Assembly (NCBI RefSeq): GCF_000801335.2
Contig: NZ_JSEH01000012.1
Coordinates: forward strand, 113,661-177,660
Length of the DNA stretch: 64,000 nucleotides
Direction of reading: 5' to 3'
Origin: Desulfovibrio sp. TomC
Lineage (GTDB): Bacteria > Desulfobacterota > Desulfovibrionia > Desulfovibrionales > Desulfovibrionaceae
The notes under the pieces were generated by a model. That model was given only the letters and a program-made list of their open reading frames with translations. It was not told the DNA's origin and did no database searches. The translations under genes were made by a program, and so were the position numbers. Shown piece by piece: positions 49,995 through 59,173 of this stretch (position 1 is the stretch's first letter; each line of letters opens with the position of its first letter).

Positions 49995-52415
49995 CTACCC
50001 CCGTCCGGCCTGGGGGCAGAGACTGCTCATCATGGGCGTCAGCCGGGCCAGCCGGGCCAGCCGCTCGTCCACCTGGGCGTAGAGGCTGCCGGGCGGGAAG
50101 GTCCCGTCCGCGCCCCGGACGCCGGCCGGGATGCCGGTCAAAATCTCCATGGCCTCTTCGATGGTGGTCACCGGATGGATGTGGAACTGTCCGGCCGCCA
50201 CCGCCGCCATGACCTCGTCGTCGAGCATCAGATTGACCACGTTGTCCGCCGGCAAAAGCACGCCCTGGTCGCCGGTCAGGCCGCGACGGCGGCAGACCGC
50301 GAAAAAGCCCCGGATTTTCTCGTTGAGCCCGCCGACGGCCAGGATGGCCCCGGACTGGGACACCGCGCCGGTCATGGCGTAGCGCAGCTTGAGCGGCTGC
50401 TCGGCCAGGGCCGAAAGCAGGGCGGCCAGCTCGGCCCCGGAGGCCGAATCGCCTTCCACGGCGGCATAATTCTGCTCAAAGCACAGCGACCCGGTCATGA
50501 CCAGGGGCTTGTCCTGGGCAAAGCGACCAATCAGGTAGCTCTTTAAAATCATCATGCCCTTGGTATGGATGGGGCCGCCGAGTTCGGCCTCGCGCTCGAG
50601 GTCGAGGATGCCGCCGTGGCCGACGCCCACGGTGCAGGCGATCTGGTGCGGCAGGCCAAAGGCATAGTCGCCAAACATGCGCACCGACAGCCCGTTGGCC
50701 CGGCCCACGGCCTCGCCGGTGGTGGCCACCTTGATCATTTCCCGGTCGTATTCCTCAAGGTATTCCTCCTCGAAGAGATTGACCCGGAAGGCCCGGGCTT
50801 TCCGGGCCAGGACCAGATGGGCGGCGGTCACGCACTCGGCCCCGTCGCGCCGGGCCAGGGCATCGGACTCGATCATAAGCTCGCGGGTGAGCGGAATTTT
50901 GAGCGACAGCCGGCTCTGGTCCTCGGCCGCCACCGAGGCATACTCCACCAGCCCGGCCAAGGCGGTGCGGTCAAAGGGCAACAGCCCGGCGTCGCGGATG
51001 GCCCGGGCGGCCAGACTCAGGTAGACGGCCACATTGTCCGGGGTGCGCGGCATGGTCTCCTGAAGATGGGCCTTGAGCTTAAACAGCTTGCCGAAGCGCT
51101 CGTCGTTGTACAGGAGCAGCTCATAGGCCTCGTCCGGCCCGACCAGCACCACCTTGAGGTCAAGGGGAATCGGCTCGGGCTCGATGGTGCGGGTGCGCAC
51201 ATGTTCGCCGCCCTCGGCCGGGTCTTCCACCCGGGCCGAGCCGGAACGCAAGGCCCGCAGCAGGCTCTCCCAGGCTCCGGGATTGGCCGACAGATCATCC
51301 ACCCGGATGATCAGAAAGCCGCCGTTGGCCCGGTGCAGGGAGCCGGACTTGATGAGGGTGAAATCGGTATAGAGCGCGCCCATTTCCGATTCGCGCTCGA
51401 TGCAGCCCATGAGATTGAAATAGGTCGGATGGTCCTCGACGATGACCGGCGCGCCCGAGAGCTGGCCGTTGTCCACGAACAGGTTGGCTTCGTAGTGGAA
51501 AAACACGTCGTCGGGAAAGGACGGTTCGCCGTGGGGCGAGGGCGGCGGCGTCGGGACGGTCTGGGGCATGAAGGCATCGAGGTTGTCGAGAATGTCCGCC
51601 CGCATGGCGGTCAGATACTGCTCAATGGCCGGGTAGGTGGCGCGAAGCTCGGCAAACTGGGCCAGATGGGCGTCGCAGACCTCGCCGGCGGCGTCGCGTT
51701 CCAGATCTTTTTCCCGGTCGCGGTAGCCGCGCTCTTCCTTGGACAGACGGCGCAGGGCCGAACCCATCTCTTCGAGCAGCCGGTCGCCCTTGGCCTTGAG
51801 GGTTTTTTTGAGATCCGGGTCGAGGCGTTCGAATTCCTCGTCGTTGACCACCTTGCCCTCAAGGAGCGGATAGAGGGTAAAAGCGCCCTGGTCATCGACA
51901 AACAGGCTGTAGCCCTCGCCCTTGGCCCGCTCTTCCATCTCGTCGAGCATGGTTTCGCGGTCGGCGTTGTAGCCGCGCATGAGGCTCTGCTTCTGGGCCA
52001 GATAGGCTTCGCGCTCGAACCGGGCCGGGATCTCCTCGCGCATATCGGCCACGGCCTTGGCCAGGGCGGTCTTGAAACCGCGGCCCTGGCCGGCCGGCAG
52101 GGAGATGGCCCGGGGCCGGTCGGGATCGTCGAAATTATGGACATAGAGCCAGTCCGGCGGCGTGGCCCCGGCCTTGGCCGCCGGATCAAGGAAGCAGCGG
52201 GCAAAATGGGTACGGCCCATGTACGGCTCGCCGGCCAGGTAGACGTTGTACTCACGGCCGCTGATGGACAAGGCCAGGGACAGGGCGGCATGGGCCCTGG
52301 GCTGGGTCCGGGACAGGGCGGCCGGGTCTTCGGGAATCTCCCGGCTGTCGGCAAAGGGCAGGGAGGCTGGATCGCAGCAAGCGCGCAGGTCCTTGGGGGT
52401 CAGGTGTCTGATCAT
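49995..52415 (-). CDS. Lon-like ATP-dependent serine protease (S16 family)
   Basis: 806 residues from MIRHLTPKDLRACC (52415). N-terminal AAA-like domain with a Walker A variant YLAGEPYMGRTHFARCF (GR-T in place of GK-T), interrupted by a long coiled coil (about 140-270), then HRANGGFLIIRVDDLSANPG in the Walker B place. The C-terminal S16 protease domain has the Ser-Lys dyad: AVEGDSASGAEL and VGGLNEKIRGFF. This is the LonB/LonC-type soluble branch with no membrane segment. The 42 nt of frame upstream of 52415 has no ribosome site. Operon with the 256-residue protein downstream. Confidence 0.9.
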   Translation of the reverse strand: MIRHLTPKDLRACCDPASLPFADSREIPEDPAALSRTQPRAHAALSLALSISGREYNVYLAGEPYMGRTHFARCFLDPAAKAGATPPDWLYVHNFDDPDRPRAISLPAGQGRGFKTALAKAVADMREEIPARFEREAYLAQKQSLMRGYNADRETMLDEMEERAKGEGYSLFVDDQGAFTLYPLLEGKVVNDEEFERLDPDLKKTLKAKGDRLLEEMGSALRRLSKEERGYRDREKDLERDAAGEVCDAHLAQFAELRATYPAIEQYLTAMRADILDNLDAFMPQTVPTPPPSPHGEPSFPDDVFFHYEANLFVDNGQLSGAPVIVEDHPTYFNLMGCIERESEMGALYTDFTLIKSGSLHRANGGFLIIRVDDLSANPGAWESLLRALRSGSARVEDPAEGGEHVRTRTIEPEPIPLDLKVVLVGPDEAYELLLYNDERFGKLFKLKAHLQETMPRTPDNVAVYLSLAARAIRDAGLLPFDRTALAGLVEYASVAAEDQSRLSLKIPLTRELMIESDALARRDGAECVTAAHLVLARKARAFRVNLFEEEYLEEYDREMIKVATTGEAVGRANGLSVRMFGDYAFGLPHQIACTVGVGHGGILDLEREAELGGPIHTKGMMILKSYLIGRFAQDKPLVMTGSLCFEQNYAAVEGDSASGAELAALLSALAEQPLKLRYAMTGAVSQSGAILAVGGLNEKIRGFFAVCRRRGLTGDQGVLLPADNVVNLMLDDEVMAAVAAGQFHIHPVTTIEEAMEILTGIPAGVRGADGTFPPGSLYAQVDERLARLARLTPMMSSLCPQAGRG

Positions 52416-52568
52416 GGATTCCGTCTGGGGAAGGGCGTTAGGGGGATTGCGCCGCACAAACCGGCGTAACGCTTTGGATACGATCTTCCGGCCCGTTTGT
52501 CATCCTCGCCGCACAAGGCGCACAAAGAAGGCCGCCCGAAGCGGCGGCCGGCGGCCGGCGACGCCCCC

Positions 52569-52600
52569 GGTCCGGCCGGCCTTTCCAGGCCGCCCGGACC
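52569..52600 (+). promoter_or_regulatory. Hairpin in the leader of the acyltransferase gene
   Basis: GGTCCGGCCGGCCT and AGGCCGCCCGGACC pair over 14 bp with one mismatch, loop TTCC, 17 nt before the start codon. A leader stem this close to the ribosome site could limit translation; it is also just GC-rich sequence, so weight is low. Confidence 0.35.
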
Positions 52601-52617
52601 GTGGTAGCGGGGGCGCG

Positions 52618-53796
52618 ATGCCCAACCCCTCGCAACGACCGCCGTTTCTGCCGGGCCTTGGCGGCCTGCGGGCCTTGGCCGCCTTGGCCGTCCTGGCCGG
52701 ACATGCCGCCGCCTGGCTCACCCCGCTGCCCCAGACGCCGGCCCTATTCACGCCCCTGGCCCGACTGACCCAATGCGGCCTGTCGGCCTTTTTCCTGCTG
52801 TCCGGGTTCGTACTCCAGTACAATTACGGTCCGGCCCTGGCCGCCGGCCGCACCCCGCTGGCCCGGTTCATAACGACCCGGCTGGTCCGGCTCTACCCGG
52901 TCTACCTGCTGCTCCTGGCCCTGGCCGTGGCCGGCCTGCTTGTCAGCGAAGGACCGGGCGCGCTCGGCAGCGCGGCCAATATCGCCTCCTACCTGACCCT
53001 GACCCACGGCTGGGTTTTCAGCCCTGAATCGCCCCGCCTCTTCCCCCTGGCCTGGGCCATCAGCGTCGAAGTCTTTTTTTACCTGCTCTTCCCGCCCGTC
53101 GCCCGGCTGCTAGCCCACCTCGCCACACCCAGGGCGGCCCTGGGAATTGGGCTGGCCAGTCTGGCCGCCATCCTGGGCCTCGACGCCCTGACCGCCGCCA
53201 ACTGGCCGCAGCTTTTCCCCGCAGTCCTGGCCCGCTATCCGCTCTGGGCAAATGTTCCGGGCGAATTCGCCGGCGTGTTCTTTCCCTGGCTGACCTACAC
53301 CAGCCCCTATTTCCGGGCCTTTGAATTCGTCCTGGGAGCGGCCATGGCCCGGTTGTTCGTCCTGCGTCCGGTCGCCGTACCCGGCCTCGACCTCCTGGCC
53401 GCCGCCGGTCTGCTGGCCCTGCTCCTCGTCCCGTTGCCGGCCGGGAATTTCTTTCTGGCCGTACTGGCCAACAACGCCCTCTACGCCCCCTTCCTGGCGG
53501 CACTGTGTCTGGCCTGGGCCGCCCGGCCGCGCCGGTGGACCACCCACCCGCTCCTGGCCGGCATCGGCCTCGCCAGCCTGTCGATCTATCTGGTCCAGGC
53601 CTGGACCCTGCCGCTGTGCAAGGCCCCAGCCGGCGCTTCGACCCTGCTCTGGGCGGCCATGGCCCTGGCCGGCATGGCCGTCACCGTGGCCGCCGGCATG
53701 GCCCTTACCCGACTGGTCGAAGCCCCGGCCGCCCGGTATTTGTTGGGGATGAGGAAGAGAGGGGAGAAAGAGTGCCTCCGGCGGCCGGGGGGATGA
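52618..53796 (+). CDS. Acyltransferase 3 family membrane protein (OafA-like)
   Basis: 392-residue integral membrane O-acyltransferase with about ten helices. N-terminal signature LGGLRALAALAVLAGHAAAW with the conserved catalytic His, FFLLSGFVLQYNYG, and a C-terminal SLSIYLVQAW. It would acylate surface polysaccharide or a lipid; the acceptor is unknown. The last seven residues (CLRRPGG) and the TGA stop are read from a palindromic repeat that has been inserted into, or has replaced, the original 3' end. No strong ribosome site; a stem lies just upstream. Confidence 0.9.
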   Translation: MPNPSQRPPFLPGLGGLRALAALAVLAGHAAAWLTPLPQTPALFTPLARLTQCGLSAFFLLSGFVLQYNYGPALAAGRTPLARFITTRLVRLYPVYLLLLALAVAGLLVSEGPGALGSAANIASYLTLTHGWVFSPESPRLFPLAWAISVEVFFYLLFPPVARLLAHLATPRAALGIGLASLAAILGLDALTAANWPQLFPAVLARYPLWANVPGEFAGVFFPWLTYTSPYFRAFEFVLGAAMARLFVLRPVAVPGLDLLAAAGLLALLLVPLPAGNFFLAVLANNALYAPFLAALCLAWAARPRRWTTHPLLAGIGLASLSIYLVQAWTLPLCKAPAGASTLLWAAMALAGMAVTVAAGMALTRLVEAPAARYLLGMRKRGEKECLRRPGG

Positions 53797-53813
53797 TCCC
53801 CCCGGCCCCCTGC
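53774..53813 (+). repeat. Palindromic element, type 1, copy 7 (overlaps coding end)
   Basis: GCCTCCGGCGGCC then GGGGGG-ATGAT-CCCCCC and GGCCCCCTGC. The TGA inside the ATGAT centre (53794-53796) is the stop codon of the acyltransferase gene. A T-rich tail (GTTTTTTAAGGGG, about 53824-53836) follows. Confidence 0.9.
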
Positions 53814-53943
53814 AAAGGGAGAAGTTTTTTAAGGGGTTTAGACGCTAGCTGATCATCCGGCCGGTTGCGAATCAGCGAGACCGGGGGTCAGCGGCAAGCC
53901 CTGGCGGTTGGAGCCGGCGGGCGCGTTGGCCCGGTCTGTCGCC

Positions 53944-54687
53944 TCACTCGTTGCCAAGCGGGGCCAGGGGGAGGCGCTTGCCCAGGATGATGCCGGCCTC
54001 GGTCACCTCGGCCCGGTAGGGGAGAACCAGCACCCCGGCAGCCACAGCCTCGGCCAACAGGGCGGCGTAGTCGGGATCGACCACTGCGGCCGGCGCGAAA
54101 CAGTCGCCGTCCGGACGCTGGACGCAAAAAAAGAGGGCCGCCTTGTCAAGGCCTTCCCGGGCCAGCCGGGTCAGTTCAACCAGATGCTTGCACCCCCGCT
54201 CAGTGGCCGCATCGGGAAACATGGCCGCCCCGTCTTCCACCATCGTCACATTTTTGCATTCGACAAAACAGCGCCCGGCCGGACCGGTGAGCAGAAAATC
54301 CAGCCGTCCGCCGCCAAAGGGCGGCTCGGACCGGATGGCGTCATAGCCGGGGAGCTCGGCAAAAGCCCCGGCAGCGCAGCCCAGGCGAAAAAGCCGATTG
54401 GGGGTCAGCGTGTTGACCCCGACCCAGAAATCATTGCGAAAATCCGCCAACCGCACCATTTCCAACGTGCAGGGGAACCGGCGCTTGGGATTGTCCGACA
54501 CGGAAAAGGCCACCGTGGCCCCGGGGCGCAACAGCCCGAGCATGGAGCCGGTGTTGTTGGCGTGGGCCGTAAACACCCCACCGTCGTCTTCGGCATCGAT
54601 GAAAAACCGCTTGTAGCGCCGCACAAACCGCGCCAGACGCAGCGGCCCGCCATGGGGCAGACAGACCTGCCCGATTGTGTCTGCCAT
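53944..54687 (-). CDS. sfsA: SfsA family protein (sugar fermentation stimulation protein)
   Basis: 247 residues. Family landmarks: RFVRRYKRFFIDAE near the start, TAHANNTGSMLGLLRPG, GVNTLTPNRL, and the nuclease-like block FGGGRLDFLLTG followed by CFVECKNVTMVEDG, plus FPDAATERGCKHLVEL. SfsA was first described in E. coli as a DNA-binding factor that promotes maltose use; the fold contains a PD-(D/E)xK-like site (D...ECK). Divergent from the aminotransferase gene with 94 nt between them. Confidence 0.95.
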   Translation of the reverse strand: MADTIGQVCLPHGGPLRLARFVRRYKRFFIDAEDDGGVFTAHANNTGSMLGLLRPGATVAFSVSDNPKRRFPCTLEMVRLADFRNDFWVGVNTLTPNRLFRLGCAAGAFAELPGYDAIRSEPPFGGGRLDFLLTGPAGRCFVECKNVTMVEDGAAMFPDAATERGCKHLVELTRLAREGLDKAALFFCVQRPDGDCFAPAAVVDPDYAALLAEAVAAGVLVLPYRAEVTEAGIILGKRLPLAPLGNE

Positions 54688-54781
54688 CGTGATTTACCTT
54701 TTGTGTAATATGCCCTACATTCGCCGACGGCCGCACCCTGCGGCCGCCCGCAATAAACCCCCAAGCCAAGGATTTCGGGCC

Positions 54782-55963
54782 ATGCGCACCGCGCTCCGTA
54801 TGCGTCTCGTCGCCCCGTCCGCCACCCTCGGCATGGCCGCCAAGGCCGCCGATCTGCGCCGTCAGGGCAAGGCCGTCCTCGATCTTTCCGCCGGCGAACC
54901 GGACTTCAATACGCCGCAACACATCAAGGACGCCGCCAAAAAAGCCATCGACGACAATTTTACCCGCTACACCCCGGTGCCCGGCATCCCCACCCTGCGG
55001 GAAGCCATTACCGGCTATTATAAAAAACTCTACGGCGTGCCCATTCCCAAAGAGGCGGTCATCGCCACCAACGGCGGCAAACAGGCCCTGGCCAACCTGT
55101 TCCTGGCCGTGCTCAACCCTGGCGACGAGGTGCTCGTGCCGGCCCCGTACTGGGTGAGCTACCCGGACATGATCCGGCTGGCCGGGGCCTATCCCGTGGC
55201 CGTGCCGAGCACCCCGGAAAGCGGTTTCCTGGTCACCATTGCCGACCTCGACCGGGCCGTCACTCCCGCCACCCGGGCCATGGTCCTCAACTCGCCGTCC
55301 AACCCCACCGGGGCGCATTACTCGGCCGAGCAGCTCGACGCCATCATGGAATGGGCCATCTCCCGCGACATCTACGTCATCTCCGACGAGATCTACGACC
55401 GTCTCGTCTACGATCCGGCCAAACCCGCCTCCATGGCCGCGTCCTTTGCCATACACCCCGACAATGTCGCCGTGGTCGGCGGGTTGGCCAAAAGCTTTGC
55501 CATGACCGGCTGGCGCATGGGCTACTGCGTGGCCCATCCCGACGTGATCCGGGCCATGTCCACCCTGCAAAGCCAGTCCACCTCCAATATCTGCTCCATC
55601 GTGCAAAAGGCCGCCATCGCCGCCCTGACCGGGCCGCTTGAGTGCGTCGAGGAGATGCGCCAGGCCTTTGCCCGCCGCCGCGACCTGTGCCTGTCCATCA
55701 TCAAGACCTGGGACAAGGCCTTTTGCGCCACCCCGGCCGGCGCATTCTATCTCTTCCCCTGCGTGTCGGCCTACTATACCGATGCCGTCCCCAATTCCAC
55801 GGCCCTGTCCGAGGCCCTGTTGACCGAAACCGGCGTGGCCACCGTCCCGGGCGTGGCCTTTGGCGAAGATCGTTGCGTGCGCCTGTCCTATGCCACCAGC
55901 GACGAAACCCTGGAAAAAGCCCTGACCATCATGGGCGATTTCCTCAAAAAACTCTCCTCCTAG
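54782..55963 (+). CDS. aspC: Class I aminotransferase (aspartate aminotransferase type)
   Basis: 393 residues, PLP fold type I. LSAGEPDFNTPQHIKDAAKK, RYTPVPGIPTLREAI, APYWVSYPDMIRLAGAYP, NSPSNPTGAHY, ISDEIYDRLVYD, the Schiff-base lysine in GLAKSFAMTGWRMGY and the substrate-carboxylate Arg near VRLSYATS. This is the I-gamma branch that includes thermophilic and clostridial aspartate (and prephenate) aminotransferases. AAGGA lies 10 nt before ATG 54782. The kinase gene begins 67 nt after the stop. Confidence 0.9.
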   Translation: MRTALRMRLVAPSATLGMAAKAADLRRQGKAVLDLSAGEPDFNTPQHIKDAAKKAIDDNFTRYTPVPGIPTLREAITGYYKKLYGVPIPKEAVIATNGGKQALANLFLAVLNPGDEVLVPAPYWVSYPDMIRLAGAYPVAVPSTPESGFLVTIADLDRAVTPATRAMVLNSPSNPTGAHYSAEQLDAIMEWAISRDIYVISDEIYDRLVYDPAKPASMAASFAIHPDNVAVVGGLAKSFAMTGWRMGYCVAHPDVIRAMSTLQSQSTSNICSIVQKAAIAALTGPLECVEEMRQAFARRRDLCLSIIKTWDKAFCATPAGAFYLFPCVSAYYTDAVPNSTALSEALLTETGVATVPGVAFGEDRCVRLSYATSDETLEKALTIMGDFLKKLSS

Positions 55964-56030
55964 ATTCCAACCCGCGCGCCGGTTCTGCCTGTCTCCTCAC
56001 GGGCAGGGCCGGACGCCGGGAAGGCAACCC

Positions 56031-57479
56031 GTGAAAAAAAAACCGCGCTCAGACGGCGACCAGGACTTGGGATTCGTTAAATTCCTGTCCTGGAGTTCCC
56101 TGGCCCTCATTCTCCTGGTCAACCTGTTCCTCTCCATCTTCCTGTCCAACTACGCCCGCCAGGACGTGCTGACCAAGCAGAAGGAATTCGCCCTGCTCCT
56201 GGCCGAAAACCTCAACCACCAGATTTACCAGCGCTTCACCCTGCCAACCGTCATCGGTTTCGGCCGGGTGGAACTGTCCCAGCCGGCCCAGTACGACCGC
56301 CTGGACAAGACCGTGCTGTCCACCATCCACAGCTTCCACGTCAGCGAAGTGCGCATCTACGACCATGACAAGCGCGTGTCCTATTCCACGGACAAGGAAC
56401 TGGTGGGCCAGTCCGGTTTTGCCGGCGCGGCCATCCTGGAGGCCCTGGAGCAGGGCACGTCGAGCTTCCAGCTGGTGACCCGGGCCGGGATGCTCGGCGG
56501 CATCCTCGATTTCTCGCCCAAGCCCGACACCGTGACCCTGCGCACCATCTATCCGCTGCGCACCGAGCGCTCGCTGGTCCCGGGCAATCCCCAGGGCTTT
56601 ATCATGGGCGCACTGGAATTCACCCAGGACATCACCTCCGATTACCAGAAAGTCGTGGATTTCCAGCGCATCATCATCGGCACCTCGCTGGCCTCCTCCC
56701 TGCTCCTGTTTGTCCTGTTGCGCGTCATCATCAGCCGGGCCGGGCGCATCAACGCCCAACGCATCCAGGACCGCGAACGCCTGGAGCGCGAACTGCAACA
56801 GCAGGAGAAACTGGCCGGCATGGGCCGCATGGTGGCCGGCATCGCCCACGAAATCCGAAATCCGCTCGGCATCATCCGCTCCACCGCGGAATTGCTCCTC
56901 AAGCGGGCCAAAGACAGCGACCCGGCCAATGCCCGGCTGCTTTCGGCCATTTTCGACGAATCCAAGCGCCTGTCCAAGACCGTCGGCGACTTCCTGGACT
57001 ATGCCCGGCCCAAAGCCCCGCGCCAGGACGAGGTGGATCTGGCCATTATTCTCGATCAGGCCCTGACCTTTCTCGAAGCCAAATGCGAGGAACTGGGCGT
57101 GGACGTGGCGCGCAACTACGCCCCGGGCCTGACCGTTCGCGGCGACAAGGACCTCCTCTACCGGGCCATCTACAACGTGCTGTCCAACGCCATGGAATCC
57201 CTGACCGAAGACAAGGCGAAACTCCGCGCGCCGTCCATCACCGTGACCGGGACCGTGGCCGACGGGGTGGTGACCCTGGCCATCACCGACTCCGGCCCGG
57301 GATTTTCCCCGGAACACAAGGACCGTGCCCTGGACCCCTTTTTCACCACCAAGGATGCCGGCACCGGCCTTGGCCTGGCCATTGTCCGCAACATCGTGGA
57401 AAGCCACAACGCGACCCTTGGCCTGGATAACGCCGAAAACGCCGGGGCCTGCGTCAGCATGGCCTTCCCTGCGGCCTGA
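56031..57479 (+). CDS. Membrane sensor histidine kinase (NtrB/ZraS type)
   Basis: 482 residues, GTG start at 56031 (AAGG upstream). TM1 is at about 19-40 (LSWSSLALILLVNLFLSIFL), then a periplasmic sensor of about 170 residues and TM2 near 213-230 (IIIGTSLASSLLLFVLL). The kinase core has the H-box MVAGIAHEIRNPLGIIRS, N-box NVLSNAMESL and G-boxes DSGPGFSPEH and GTGLGLAIVRNI. It is followed after 81 nt by its cognate sigma-54 regulator. The extracytoplasmic domain suggests sensing of an external cue. Confidence 0.93.
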   Translation: MKKKPRSDGDQDLGFVKFLSWSSLALILLVNLFLSIFLSNYARQDVLTKQKEFALLLAENLNHQIYQRFTLPTVIGFGRVELSQPAQYDRLDKTVLSTIHSFHVSEVRIYDHDKRVSYSTDKELVGQSGFAGAAILEALEQGTSSFQLVTRAGMLGGILDFSPKPDTVTLRTIYPLRTERSLVPGNPQGFIMGALEFTQDITSDYQKVVDFQRIIIGTSLASSLLLFVLLRVIISRAGRINAQRIQDRERLERELQQQEKLAGMGRMVAGIAHEIRNPLGIIRSTAELLLKRAKDSDPANARLLSAIFDESKRLSKTVGDFLDYARPKAPRQDEVDLAIILDQALTFLEAKCEELGVDVARNYAPGLTVRGDKDLLYRAIYNVLSNAMESLTEDKAKLRAPSITVTGTVADGVVTLAITDSGPGFSPEHKDRALDPFFTTKDAGTGLGLAIVRNIVESHNATLGLDNAENAGACVSMAFPAA

Positions 57480-57560
57480 ACCTGGGGTAGGCTGCCGCCA
57501 GACCCGTCGCGCCGCGACCGCCACGCCATCCCCCGACCCTTTTTCGGATAAAAGAGAACC

Positions 57561-58934
57561 ATGCCAAGCCAGATACTGATCCTCGACGACGAGAAGAACT
57601 ACCTGCTCATCCTTGAAGCCATGCTCGGCGACGCCGGCTATGCCGTCACCCCGCTCGACGACCCCGAGACCGGACTGGCCTTTCTCGACGAGTCCGAAGT
57701 GGACGTGGTCATCACCGACATGAAGATGCCCAAGGTCACCGGGCAGCAGGTCCTGGAACACGTCAAGCGCAACTACCCCTACATCCCGGTCATCATCATG
57801 ACCGCCTTTGGCAGCATCGAAGGCGCGGTGGAAGCCATGCGCATCGGGGCCTTCGACTATATCGCCAAGCCCTTTGCCAACGACGAATTGCTTCTGACCG
57901 TGGAAAAGGCCAGCCGCTTTGCCGCCTCCCAGCGCGAGAACATGCTCCTGCGCCAGTCCCTGGAGGACCGCTTCTCCACCGAGCACATCATCGGCCGGGG
58001 CAAGGCCATGCAGCGGGTGCTGGAGATGATCGCCAAGGCCGCGCCCACCCGCTCAACCGTGCTCATTACCGGCGAATCCGGCACCGGCAAGGAACTCCTG
58101 GCCAAGGCCATCCACTATTCCTCGCCGCGCAAAAACGCCCCGTTTATTTCCGTCAACTGCATGGCCCTGGCCTCTGGCGTGCTCGAATCCGAACTGTTCG
58201 GCCACGAAAAGGGCTCGTTTACCGGCGCTGTGGCCCGAAAGCGCGGCCGGTTCGAGATGGCCCACGAGGGCACCATCTTTCTCGACGAGATCGGCGAGCT
58301 CTCCCCGGAACTCCAGGTGAAGCTCTTGCGGGTGATCCAGGAGCGCAAGTTCGAGCGGGTGGGCGGTTCCGACCCCATCGAGGTGGATATCCGCATTCTG
58401 GCCGCCACCAACCGCAACCTGTCCGAGGCCGTGGCCAACGGCAGCTTCCGGGAAGACCTCTATTACCGCTTAAACGTGGTCCATATCCAGACGCCGCCGC
58501 TGCGCGAACGGCGCGAAGACATCCCCATCCTGGCCGCCCATTTCCTAAGCCGCTACGCCGGGGAAAACGAGAAGAAATTCCGAGGCTTTTCGCCAGAATC
58601 CATGGATTATCTGACCGCCTACGAATGGCCGGGCAACGTGCGCCAACTGCAAAACGTGGTGGAACGGTGCGTGGTGCTGGCGGCCAGCGACGTGGTGCAG
58701 GTGGAAGATCTGCCGAGCGAAATCCGCGACGAGGAAAGCCAGTACAAATCCGCTGTGGATTTGCTGCCGGTGACGATCAATTTAAATGACACCCTGGAAA
58801 AAATCGAAGTGGCCCTCATCCGCCGGGCGCTGGCCCGTTCCAACTTCGTCCAGGTGAAAGCAGCCGAGATGCTGGGGATTTCCAAGAGTTTGTTGCAGTA
58901 CAAGCTGAAGAAATACAAGTTGACCGGGCACTAG
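57561..58934 (+). CDS. Sigma-54-dependent response regulator (NtrC/ZraR type)
   Basis: 457 residues. Receiver domain (LILDDEKNYL; phospho-Asp in VVITDMKMPKVTG near residue 54; IAKPF), AAA+ domain with Walker A GESGTGKELLAKA, the sigma-54 loop GSFTGA (canonical GAFTGA) and IFLDEIGELSPELQ, and a C-terminal Fis-like HTH (NFVQVKAAEMLGISKSLLQY). Partner of the kinase directly upstream. Stop followed after 10 nt by a degenerate palindromic element. Confidence 0.95.
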   Translation: MPSQILILDDEKNYLLILEAMLGDAGYAVTPLDDPETGLAFLDESEVDVVITDMKMPKVTGQQVLEHVKRNYPYIPVIIMTAFGSIEGAVEAMRIGAFDYIAKPFANDELLLTVEKASRFAASQRENMLLRQSLEDRFSTEHIIGRGKAMQRVLEMIAKAAPTRSTVLITGESGTGKELLAKAIHYSSPRKNAPFISVNCMALASGVLESELFGHEKGSFTGAVARKRGRFEMAHEGTIFLDEIGELSPELQVKLLRVIQERKFERVGGSDPIEVDIRILAATNRNLSEAVANGSFREDLYYRLNVVHIQTPPLRERREDIPILAAHFLSRYAGENEKKFRGFSPESMDYLTAYEWPGNVRQLQNVVERCVVLAASDVVQVEDLPSEIRDEESQYKSAVDLLPVTINLNDTLEKIEVALIRRALARSNFVQVKAAEMLGISKSLLQYKLKKYKLTGH

Positions 58935-58944
58935 GAAGAGAAAA

Positions 58945-58991
58945 GAGGCCTTCGGCGGCCCAAGGGGCAACCTCTTTGGAAATCCGCCTGG
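58945..58991 (+). repeat. Degenerate palindromic element, type 2
   Basis: GGCCTTCGGCGGCCCAAGGG then GCAACCTCTTTGGAAATCCG: head changed at one position and arms imperfect (AAGGGG against CCTCTT). It starts 10 nt after the regulator stop codon in the same orientation as most copies. Confidence 0.6.
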
Positions 58992-59173
58992 GGGAATTTG
59001 ATTTGACCGGCTGGGCTGCTCGGTCGACAAACGCAGGTTGAGAAGAGCAGACCAAAAGAAGCCGGAGCCGTTGGCGCTTGCGCCTGACGGGAACCGCCGT
59101 TGCCCCGGCGGCTTGCGATCTCCAGACAGCCCTGGAAAAGATAAAGACGGGGGCAGGCCCTTTGGGGCGCCCG

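Noticed and set aside
50565..52469. 634-codon plus-strand frame opposite the Lon-like protease
   Set aside because: Antisense shadow; minus strand has the protease dyad and a coherent protein.
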